A stretch of DNA of 5,370 nt from Acidimicrobiia bacterium (GTDB taxonomy: Bacteria; Actinomycetota; Acidimicrobiia; Acidimicrobiales; SZUA-35): NCBI GenBank assembly GCA_029857855.1, contig JAOUGG010000251.1, positions 1-5,370 of the forward strand, in the 5' to 3' direction. The notes under the pieces were generated by a model that saw nothing but the letters and a program-made list of their open reading frames with translations, was not told where the DNA came from and made no database searches. This document shows positions 1-4,888 of this stretch, piece after piece. The position numbers were made by a program, and so were the translations under genes. Positions within the stretch are counted from its first letter, which is position 1; each line of letters starts with the position of its first letter.

Positions 1-34
1 GAGCCCTGCCCCGTCGTCGTGGCGAGCAGGGCTC
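1..34 (+). terminator. Terminator-like stem-loop at the left edge
   Basis: GAGCCCTGC at 1-9 pairs perfectly with GCAGGGCTC at 26-34, giving a 9-bp GC-rich stem with a 16-nt loop. No T-run follows, so a classical intrinsic terminator is not shown; actinobacterial terminators often lack the U-tract. It would end a transcript arriving from a gene left of the window and insulate the DUF1254 gene at 94. The stem may extend outside the window, since position 1 is already paired. The pairing is seen directly; the terminator role is inferred. Confidence 0.45.
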
Positions 35-44
35 GGTGACAGGC

Positions 45-75
45 GTCCGAGACGAACGCTCACGTTGGCTCGGAC
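45..75 (+). promoter_or_regulatory. Nested inverted repeat just upstream of the DUF1254 gene
   Basis: GTCCGAG (45-51) and CTCGGAC (69-75) form a perfect 7-bp inverted repeat. Inside it AACG (55-58) and CGTT (63-66) form a second, shorter one around a CTCA loop. The structure ends 5 bases before the ribosome binding site of the DUF1254 gene. It could be a dyad operator for a dimeric repressor, or an RNA hairpin in the 5' leader. No clear -35/-10 pair is visible in 1-80, so I cannot say whether it lies in the promoter or in the transcript. Confidence 0.3.
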
Positions 76-80
76 ACGAC

Positions 81-86
81 GAGGAG
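81..86 (+). promoter_or_regulatory. Ribosome binding site of the first DUF1254 gene
   Basis: GAGGAG lies 7 bases before the ATG at 94. It is a strong Shine-Dalgarno match and supports that start codon. Confidence 0.7.
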
Positions 87-93
87 CGAAGAC

Positions 94-1599
94 ATGTCGA
101 CAGGATCGAACCCCACTCCGGGCTACAACACCCCGATCCCGCCTGAGATCATGACGGCCGCCAGCGTCGACACCCCGATCGGCACCCTCGACTTCTTCGA
201 CGGGATGCCAGACGCGCCAACCGTCGAGAAGCTCTACGACAACTTGTTGTTCATGCGCGGGGTCGAGACGTTCCTGAGCGGAATTCCTGCCACCTCGATC
301 GAGGCGATCCGCCGGGGCTGCGCCGCCATCGGCGCGAAGCGAGCGAGCGACATCGTCATCTTCGACAAGTTGATGGACTCGAACCCACTGTTCCTCACCG
401 GGAACACCGACACCGTGTACGCGCTGTCGATCCTCGAACTGGATCGCGATGGCCCGACCGTCGTCGAGATTCCGCCGAAGTGTGGCCCCGGAACCGTAGA
501 TGACGCATGGCAGCGCTTCGTGGTCGACATGGGGGCGCCCGGCCTCGACCGGGGCCAGGGTGCGAAGTACCTGATCCTGCCGCCCGACGACGATGGGGAC
601 CTCGATCCGCCGGTCGGCGGCGAGTTCGCCGAAGTGGGCGGCGAGCGCTACATCGTGGCCAAGTCGCCCACGTACGTGAACTGGCTGGTCCTTCGTGGAT
701 TCCTCGTGGATGGCAAGCCCGATGCAGCGACCTCGATGTTCGAAGACGGCCTGAAGGTCTACCCACTCAAGGACGCCGAGGACCCGCCGGACATGCAGTT
801 CATCAGCGGTTCGGAACTGGCGTTCAACACGGTGCACTCGAACGACTTCACGTTCTACGAGGAACTCGACCACGTCGTCCAACGTGAGCCCCTCTCGCTC
901 ATCGACCCCGAGCTGCGAGGACTGATGGCATCGATCGGGATCCAGAAGGGCGAGACGTTCAATCCGGACCCGCGCACGAGGGAGCTGCTCACCAAAGCCG
1001 TCGCCGTCGGGAACGCCACCGCACGAGCGATCTTCTTCCGTCCGCAGATGAAGGAGGCGTTCCTCTACGAAGACAGCGGCTGGTACGCCGCCTTCGTCGG
1101 CGGCAGCCACGAATGGCTGAGAGACAACGGGCAAGGAGGCCGCTACCTCGACGCACGAACCCTCTGCTTCTACATGGGAACGGTCAACACACCCGCGATG
1201 GTGAACAAGATAATCGGAGCAGGCTCGCAGTACGCGATCAACGCCACCGACGCCAACGGCGACTATCTCGACGGCGCGAAGCACTACCGACTGAACCTGC
1301 CGGCCGACTTCCCGGCCAACGACTTCTGGTCGGTCGTGGTCTACGACCCACAAACCCGTTCCCAGCTCCAGACCGAACAACCCTTCCCAGCTCGGAACAA
1401 CAAACGACACAATCTCGACGTCAACGCCGACGGCTCCGTCGACATCTACTTCGGGCCGACAGCTCCCGATGGCAAGGCTGACAACTGGATCCAAACGGTG
1501 CCGGGGAAGGGTTGGTTCGCGGCGTTGCGCCTCTACGGGCCACTCGAACCATGGTTCGACAAGACGTGGCGGCCCGGCGAGATCGAATTGCTCGACTGA
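94..1599 (+). CDS. DUF1254/DUF1214 domain-containing protein
   Basis: This 501-aa protein has the two-domain layout of the DUF1254/DUF1214 family. A DUF1254 region covers roughly residues 45-180, with the family hallmark GNTDTVY at 103-109. A DUF1214 region covers roughly 375-495, with NDFWSVVVYD at 409-418 and the closing segment rich in W, G and P (GWFAALRLYGPLEPWF) at 473-488. The length is normal for full two-domain members. No signal peptide or membrane segment is visible, so it is probably cytoplasmic, whereas some relatives carry export signals. The biochemical role of the family is not established, and I assign none. ATG at 94 is chosen because of the GAGGAG 7 bases upstream. A second DUF1254 gene starts 39 bases after its stop, suggesting the two were co-transcribed before the insertion sequence broke the downstream one. 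The gene appears intact. I am sure of the family and ignorant of the function. Confidence 0.93.
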   Translation: MSTGSNPTPGYNTPIPPEIMTAASVDTPIGTLDFFDGMPDAPTVEKLYDNLLFMRGVETFLSGIPATSIEAIRRGCAAIGAKRASDIVIFDKLMDSNPLFLTGNTDTVYALSILELDRDGPTVVEIPPKCGPGTVDDAWQRFVVDMGAPGLDRGQGAKYLILPPDDDGDLDPPVGGEFAEVGGERYIVAKSPTYVNWLVLRGFLVDGKPDAATSMFEDGLKVYPLKDAEDPPDMQFISGSELAFNTVHSNDFTFYEELDHVVQREPLSLIDPELRGLMASIGIQKGETFNPDPRTRELLTKAVAVGNATARAIFFRPQMKEAFLYEDSGWYAAFVGGSHEWLRDNGQGGRYLDARTLCFYMGTVNTPAMVNKIIGAGSQYAINATDANGDYLDGAKHYRLNLPADFPANDFWSVVVYDPQTRSQLQTEQPFPARNNKRHNLDVNADGSVDIYFGPTAPDGKADNWIQTVPGKGWFAALRLYGPLEPWFDKTWRPGEIELLD

Positions 1600-1626
1600 A
1601 CCGGGCCCCCGCGCCCACTACACACA

Positions 1627-1632
1627 AAGGAG
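1627..1632 (+). promoter_or_regulatory. Ribosome binding site of the interrupted DUF1254 gene
   Basis: AAGGAG lies 6 bases before a GTG at 1639. Its quality indicates that the truncated reading frame was once a properly translated gene and not a chance frame. Confidence 0.65.
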
Positions 1633-1638
1633 ACGACA

Positions 1639-1813
1639 GTGTCGATCCCAGTAACCGCCCACAACTACGTCCGGGCCGAATCAGACCTTCAGATGAAGGG
1701 TTACCAGGAGAAGTTCGACTGCTTCGGCAAGCTTGTCCCCGGTCGGGAACCCTACGACGTCAACAATCAGATCACGGTCCGCGGCAACCGGGACACGTTG
1801 TACTCCTTTGGCG
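1639..1813 (+). pseudogene. 5' fragment of a second DUF1254 gene, truncated by the IS256-family element
   Basis: The first ~58 codons match the N-terminus of DUF1254 proteins: HNYVRAESD at 8-16, FGK at 29-31, REPYDVNNQ at 36-44 and the hallmark [10 protein letters not shown] at 49-58. This hallmark corresponds to GNTDTVY in the upstream gene, so the two are divergent paralogues and not copies. Family members of this kind usually run to several hundred residues and continue after SFG into the rest of DUF1254 and DUF1214. Here the frame meets the left inverted repeat of the insertion sequence at 1814, adds two glycine codons and stops at 1819-1821. No continuation of the gene is found on the right side of the element in any frame. 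The product would be a 60-residue stub with no complete domain. The GTG start is supported by AAGGAG 6 bases upstream, and the 39-base gap to the preceding gene indicates a former operon. Confidence 0.85.
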
Positions 1814-1849
1814 GAGGTTGACCCGGCCGTCGTAGAAATTTGGTGGTGG
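1814..1849 (+). repeat. Left terminal inverted repeat of the IS256-family element
   Basis: The outer 12 bases match the right end perfectly as an inverted repeat, an 11-base stretch (1826-1836) is only partly conserved, and a 13-base block (1837-1849) is again identical. This pattern of a cleaved tip plus a subterminal block is what a DDE transposase would bind and cut. The outermost bases supply the last two glycine codons and the stop that end the truncated DUF1254 frame. Confidence 0.88.
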
Positions 1850-1868
1850 TCCTCCGCCTCGTTCGTGC

Positions 1869-1917
1869 TGTGAGGCACGCTCGGGGTTCTCACACCTTCC
1901 AAGTGAAACGGAGAACC
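1869..1917 (+). promoter_or_regulatory. Two overlapping hairpins in the transposase leader, one masking the ribosome binding site
   Basis: GGTTCTC (1885-1891) is a perfect 7-bp complement of GAGAACC (1911-1917). The latter overlaps the transposase Shine-Dalgarno GGAG (1910-1913), so in RNA this hairpin would hide it. A second repeat, TGTGAG (1869-1874) with CTCACA (1889-1894), shares bases 1889-1891 with the first, so the two cannot form together. This has the form of a simple translational switch limiting transposase synthesis. The pairings are seen directly; regulation is inferred. IS10 and IS50 are known to hide their transposase start signals in transcripts read in from outside, by a comparable principle. 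Confidence 0.35.
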
Positions 1918-1921
1918 ACCA

Positions 1922-3265
1922 ATGAATACAGAATCACATATTCAGCCCGGGCCGTCAGCGACGCTGCGGTTGTTGCCCGAGATCGGTGTTGTCGATTTGG
2001 CCGATCCTGGCCTGGCCGGCACGGTCGACACCCAGTTGGAGGCGTTCGCGTCTCGGATGCGGGAGGGCTTGTTGGCCGCGTCGGTCGAGATCGGTCTCGG
2101 CGTGATGAGCGACCTTATCGAGGCGGAGGTCACCACCGTGGCTGGCCCCAAGGGCCGCCACGACCCCGATCGCGCCGCATACCGGCATGGCAGCGAAGCA
2201 GGCAAGGTGACGCTGGGAGGCCGGCGGGTCCCGGTCCGCCGGCCAAGAGTCCGCACCGTGGCCGACACCGATGGTGTCGAGCGCGAAGTCGCTTTGGAGT
2301 CCTATGACACCTTCGCATCGGTCGACCTGCTGGCTGACCACATGGTCGCCTCCATGCTGGCGGGGCTGTCCGGTCGCCGCTACGTGCAGGCGTTGGAACC
2401 AGTCGGTGACACGATCACCGCGGCGGGATCGGGCACGTCGCAGTCGTCGGTGTCACGTCGGTTCATCACTGCCACCAAGGCGCATCTGGCCGAGTTCCGA
2501 GCCCGGCCACTCGATGACCAGCGTTGGCTGATCGTCTATGTTGACGGGTTCGATTTCGCTGGTCACACCATGATCGGCGCCCTCGGTGTCACCGCCGCAG
2601 GTGTCAAGGTTCCCCTCGGGGTGGTCGAGGGGTCCACCGAGAACGCTGCGGTCGTCCGCCACTTGATCACCGACCTACGAGACCGTGGCCTGGACGCCTG
2701 TGACGGGACGCTGTTCATCCTCGATGGAGGCAAAGCTCTCCGCAAAGCTGTCACCGACGTGTATGGCGACCTGGCGGTTATCGCTCGGTGCCGGGTCCAC
2801 AAGGAACGAAATATCATGGACCACCTTCCCGAAGCTCAACGGCCGTGGGTGCGCCGCAAGCTGCACGCAGCGTGGGCCAACCCCAACGCTGGGGAGGCTG
2901 AGGCTGCCCTCAAAGCGCTCGCTCGTCAGCTCGACAACGTGAACCCCGACGCTGGAGCCAGCCTCCGTGAAGGGCTGGTCGAGACCCTGACCGTCACCCG
3001 CTTGGGTGTCACCGGGACCCTGCTGAAAACGGTGATGAGCACGAACCCGGTCGAGTCGATGATCGAGATCGTCCGGGCCAACGCCCGCAACGTGAAACGG
3101 TGGAAAGACGGCGACATGCGCCTGCGGTGGGCCGCCACCGGCATGCTCGCCGCCGAGAACCAGTTCCGGCGGGTCAAGGGCTACCGGCAACTCCCAGCAC
3201 TGGCCACCGCCCTCCAACACGCCGTCAACCCCGACACCCCATCCACCCTCGCTGTCACAGCCTGA
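1922..3265 (+). CDS. IS256-family (Mutator-type) transposase
   Basis: The 447-aa DDE transposase is complete and would move the surrounding element by cut-out or copy-out, binding the terminal repeats. The catalytic triad is visible: D208 in YVDGFDF, D268 in LFILDGGKAL and E378 in STNPVESM. The family C-x2-H signature is RCRVHKERN at 289-297. The N-terminal region contains YRHGSEAGKVTLGGRRVPVRRPR at 87-109 (given here as landmarks, key residues YRHG and RRP), typical of actinobacterial members of the family. Length is slightly above the usual ~400-430 aa, with the extra at the N-terminus. ATG at 1922 has GGAG at 1910-1913, 8 bases upstream. No internal stop or frameshift is seen, so the element may be active. 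The gene starts about 108 bases inside the left end and stops 56 bases before the right end. Confidence 0.95.
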   Translation: MNTESHIQPGPSATLRLLPEIGVVDLADPGLAGTVDTQLEAFASRMREGLLAASVEIGLGVMSDLIEAEVTTVAGPKGRHDPDRAAYRHGSEAGKVTLGGRRVPVRRPRVRTVADTDGVEREVALESYDTFASVDLLADHMVASMLAGLSGRRYVQALEPVGDTITAAGSGTSQSSVSRRFITATKAHLAEFRARPLDDQRWLIVYVDGFDFAGHTMIGALGVTAAGVKVPLGVVEGSTENAAVVRHLITDLRDRGLDACDGTLFILDGGKALRKAVTDVYGDLAVIARCRVHKERNIMDHLPEAQRPWVRRKLHAAWANPNAGEAEAALKALARQLDNVNPDAGASLREGLVETLTVTRLGVTGTLLKTVMSTNPVESMIEIVRANARNVKRWKDGDMRLRWAATGMLAAENQFRRVKGYRQLPALATALQHAVNPDTPSTLAVTA

Positions 3266-3286
3266 CCATAAGATCCACCAAGGAGC

Positions 3287-3321
3287 CCACCACCAAATTC
3301 CACGGGCGACGGGTCAACCTC
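3287..3321 (-). repeat. Right terminal inverted repeat of the IS256-family element
   Basis: On the minus strand this reads GAGGTTGACCCG at the tip and AATTTGGTGGTGG further in, matching the left end. The internal spacer is one base shorter than in the left repeat (10 versus 11 bases). The base outside the tip (T at 3322) no longer pairs with the left side, which fixes the boundary. Confidence 0.88.
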
Positions 3322-3415
3322 TTGAGTAGATCTCACCGAGGAGTTGCAGGTACGCGGGTGGTGTTTCATCGGGCGATGTCAGCAGTCACGGCGGCGACCC
3401 CATAGGAGCCGACGC

Positions 3416-3445
3416 ATGATCGTCAGGTCTTCCTGGCAAACATGA
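3416..3445 (+). CDS. Nine-codon mini-ORF (possible leader peptide)
   Basis: ATG at 3416 has AGGAG at 3404-3408, 7 bases upstream, which is better than the site before the nitrile hydratase alpha gene. It encodes MIVRSSWQT. Its TGA (3443-3445) overlaps the ATG at 3442 as ATGA, the typical arrangement of translational coupling to the 84-codon frame that follows. It could be a leader peptide, or the true 5' end of a decayed gene separated by a frameshift from the next frame. Chance is a real alternative for something so short. Confidence 0.25.
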   Translation: MIVRSSWQT

Positions 3446-3467
3446 ACTTGGTTTCTCGTCACCCTCT

Positions 3468-3483
3468 CCTGACCCAAGTCAGG
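3468..3483 (+). repeat. Perfect 6-bp hairpin with CCAA loop
   Basis: CCTGAC (3468-3473), CCAA, GTCAGG (3478-3483). The arm sequence GTCAGG also occurs at 3422-3427, so the 3468 arm could pair with either copy. It sits in the leader-like region before nitrile hydratase. A role is not shown. Confidence 0.3.
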
Positions 3484-3552
3484 CAGGCCTACCCGAACAG
3501 GTGTCTGGTGGAACCGATCAACGAGCTCGAGCAAACCAACCGAGAGCGTGGG

Positions 3553-3566
3553 CTCGCTCGAGCGAG
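3553..3566. repeat. 14-bp perfect palindrome
   Basis: CTCGCTCGAGCGAG reads the same on both strands. It overlaps a second inverted repeat, GGGCTCG (3550-3556) with CGAGCCC (3573-3579). It lies 76 bases upstream of the nitrile hydratase alpha start, where a dimeric regulator could bind. It also lies in a stretch repeating CGAG/CTCG because of Arg/Glu codons, which weakens the case. Confidence 0.3.
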
Positions 3567-3641
3567 GATCGCCGAGCCCGAGGGCCAGGTAGCCGAAGAC
3601 AGGAAAAGACAGGATGACGGGGTCGGGGTAGCGTTTACGAC

Positions 3642-4265
3642 GTGGACGAAAGCCATGAGCACGACCATTCCGACGTTCCTGACGAGCTGGCATTGAGGGC
3701 CCAGGCGCTTCAATCGTTGCTCGTCGAGAAGGGCATCGTCGCTGAGGCCTCGATCGACGCGGTGGTCGAGGCGTATGAACATCGGATCGGGCCTCATCTG
3801 GGAGCCGCGGTCGTGGCCAGGGCGTGGGTTGAGCCCGATTTCAAGGCCGCTCTGCTCGAAGACGGTGCGGCCGCGGTTGCGGCGATCGTCCAAGGGCGCG
3901 TCGCCCATCGCCTGGTAGTTCTGGAGAACACCGACGAGCTCCATAATCTTGTGGTTTGCACTCTGTGTTCGTGTTACCCGATCGGCCTGTTGGGGCTTCC
4001 TCCCGTGTGGTACAAGTCCGCTCCCTATCGGTCTCGCGCCGTGCTCGAGCCACGGGAAGTGTTGGCCGAGGTCGGAACAGAGGTGGACGATGACGTGGAG
4101 GTTCGGGTGTGGGACTCCAACTCTGAGGTTCGGTACCTGGTATTGCCACAACGGCCATCGGGGACCGAGGGCTGGACCGAGGAACGGCTCGCGGAGCTCG
4201 TCGGGCGCAATGCCATGATCGGAGTCGAGCGGGCCCGTGGGCCTGAGGAGGCGACGATGTCGTGA
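3642..4265 (+). CDS. Nitrile hydratase alpha subunit, cobalt-type
   Basis: Nitrile hydratase (alpha plus beta) adds water to a nitrile to give an amide, in the cytoplasm. The alpha subunit holds the metal. The claw motif is VCTLCSC, with C106, C109 and C111; in characterised enzymes the last two are oxidised to sulfinic and sulfenic acid, and threonine at the second position marks the cobalt type (serine marks iron). Other family landmarks: LLVEKGIV at 26-33, VVARAWVEP at 57-65, LPPVWYKS at 119-126, YRSRAV at 129-134, VRVWDS at 154-159 and RYLVLPQRPSGTEGW at 164-178. The length, 207 aa, is normal. An unusual point is YPIGLLGLPP after the claw, where many cobalt enzymes read YPWPVLGLPP. The N-terminus is His-rich (HEHDH at 5-9). 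The only in-frame start is GTG at 3642, since TGA lies at 3615; its ribosome binding site is weak (GGGG ~13 bases upstream). The gene overlaps the beta subunit gene by 4 bases. Thiocyanate hydrolase gamma is a relative but fits less well. Confidence 0.94.
   Translation: MDESHEHDHSDVPDELALRAQALQSLLVEKGIVAEASIDAVVEAYEHRIGPHLGAAVVARAWVEPDFKAALLEDGAAAVAAIVQGRVAHRLVVLENTDELHNLVVCTLCSCYPIGLLGLPPVWYKSAPYRSRAVLEPREVLAEVGTEVDDDVEVRVWDSNSEVRYLVLPQRPSGTEGWTEERLAELVGRNAMIGVERARGPEEATMS
4245..4251 (+). promoter_or_regulatory. Ribosome binding site of the beta subunit
   Basis: GAGGAGG inside the end of the alpha gene, 10 bases before the GTG at 4262. With the GTGA overlap it favours coupled translation of alpha and beta, which are needed in equal amounts. 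Confidence 0.6.
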
Positions 4266-4888
4266 ACGGCGCTCACGACATGGGCGGGATGCATGGATTC
4301 GGTCCGGTCGTCGTCGACGAGGACGAACCCCTCTTCCATGCCGACTGGGAACGAACGACGGCCTCGACCCTGTTCGGACTGTTCGCTACCGGTCGGTTCG
4401 CCGTCGATCAACTGCGTCGCAACATCGAACGGCAGGACCCCGCCGACTATCTCGCCCAGAGCTACTACGAGCGCTGGCTGGTGTCGTTGGCGGCCATGGT
4501 CACCGAGGCCGGCCTGGTCACCGAGGAGGAGCTGTCGAGTGGGCGGCCGGACACCGAGGCACCGCCGCTGCCGGATTCCAGCTGGTCGACCACGCCGGCT
4601 CCACCTACCGATGTTCCATTGTTCTCGCTCGGTGATCGGGTACGGGCCCGCATGCGTCAGCCCACCGCGCACACCCGTGAGCCACGCTACGTCCGGGGCC
4701 GGGTCGGCGTGGTGGAGCATCACTACGGTGGTGAGCCGCTGCCCGAGTTGGCAGGTGAGGGGATCCGCAGAGAGGAGCATCTGTACCGGGTTCGATTCGA
4801 GGCAGGCGAGTTGTGGGGGGCCGAGGCCCATTCACATGACTCGGTCTACATCGATCTGGTCGAGAGTTATCTGGAACCGGCGCCATGA
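4262..4888 (+). CDS. Nitrile hydratase beta subunit
   Basis: Partner of the alpha subunit in the heterodimer that makes up the active site. The conserved N-terminus MNGAHDMGGMHGFGPV (1-16) is diagnostic and fixes the GTG start at 4262. The helical N-terminal half contains RRNIER at 52-57 and YLAQSYYERWL at 63-73; arginines in this and the PRYVRGR segment (141-147) correspond to the family's arginines that contact the oxidised claw cysteines. The C-terminal half (about 117-208) is the SH3-like barrel, with FSLGDRVRAR at 121-130 and a closing DLVESYLEP at 198-206. A proline-rich linker (about 98-118) joins the halves. At 208 aa it is a little shorter than many beta subunits (about 215-235), with no obvious missing block. 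The start overlaps the alpha stop (GTGA). Its own stop overlaps an ATG at 4885 (ATGA), where an activator gene would be expected. Confidence 0.93.
   Translation: MNGAHDMGGMHGFGPVVVDEDEPLFHADWERTTASTLFGLFATGRFAVDQLRRNIERQDPADYLAQSYYERWLVSLAAMVTEAGLVTEEELSSGRPDTEAPPLPDSSWSTTPAPPTDVPLFSLGDRVRARMRQPTAHTREPRYVRGRVGVVEHHYGGEPLPELAGEGIRREEHLYRVRFEAGELWGAEAHSHDSVYIDLVESYLEPAP

Larger units (their letters stand above)
1814..3321 (+). mobile_element. Complete IS256-family insertion sequence
   Basis: The element is about 1,508 bp and is defined by 12-bp perfect terminal inverted repeats: GAGGTTGACCCG at 1814-1825 and its complement CGGGTCAACCTC at 3310-3321. Further in, AATTTGGTGGTGG (1837-1849) has an exact inverted counterpart at 3287-3299. 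Between the ends sits one intact transposase gene of the Mutator-type/IS256 family. IS256 elements normally produce 8-9 bp target duplications. The flanks here, CTTTGGCG before and TTGAGTAG after, do not match, and shifting the tips by 1-3 bases does not create a duplication. The insertion truncates a DUF1254 gene. The exact tip could be off by a base, but the boundaries agree with where homology of the interrupted gene stops. Confidence 0.92.
3322..3641. other. 320-base spacer between the insertion sequence and the nitrile hydratase operon
   Basis: No confident gene or RNA is seen. Neither strand carries the missing DUF1254 remainder. What it does hold: a mini-ORF with a good ribosome binding site (3416-3445), an 84-codon frame starting in its stop (3442-3696), a 6-bp hairpin with a CCAA loop (3468-3483) and a 14-bp palindrome (3553-3566). 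No clear -35/-10 promoter for the nitrile hydratase genes is visible. The most likely origin is debris from an earlier insertion or deletion event. Confidence 0.5.
3442..3696 (+). pseudogene. 84-codon frame with coiled-coil-like stretch, possible transposase N-terminal remnant
   Basis: The frame starts with ATG inside the stop of the preceding mini-ORF. Residues ~25-57 are rich in Leu, Arg and Glu with heptad-like spacing (INELEQTNRER, then LARARIAEPEGQVAEDRKRQ). This resembles the N-terminal helix of IS66-like and related transposases in actinobacteria, which often read ARIAELEGQL followed by KRQ. After about residue 60 the resemblance ends and the frame runs 55 bases into the nitrile hydratase alpha gene in another frame, ending at 3696. 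A proline inside the helix and the lost downstream part fit a decayed remnant. It could also be a chance frame in GC-rich DNA. No function is proposed. Confidence 0.25.

Noticed and set aside
1359..1393. Direct repeat TTCCCAGCTC at 1359-1368 and 1384-1393 inside the DUF1254 gene
   Set aside because: The 25-base period is not a multiple of three and both copies encode normal, different family residues, so it is coincidence.
1818..1823. TTGACC in the left IS end as a -35 promoter box
   Set aside because: No -10-like hexamer is found 16-19 bases downstream.
2675..3220. Minus-strand frame (181 codons) inside the transposase gene
   Set aside because: Antisense shadow of an intact transposase with its catalytic residues on the + strand.
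3489..4151. Long minus-strand frame (220 codons) opposite the nitrile hydratase alpha gene
   Set aside because: It is the complement of a gene with diagnostic family motifs, its translation resembles no family I recognise, and GC-rich codon bias opens such antisense frames.
4025..4831. Long minus-strand frame (268 codons) opposite alpha and beta
   Set aside because: It spans the antisense of two well-identified overlapping genes, with no ribosome binding site or recognisable domain.
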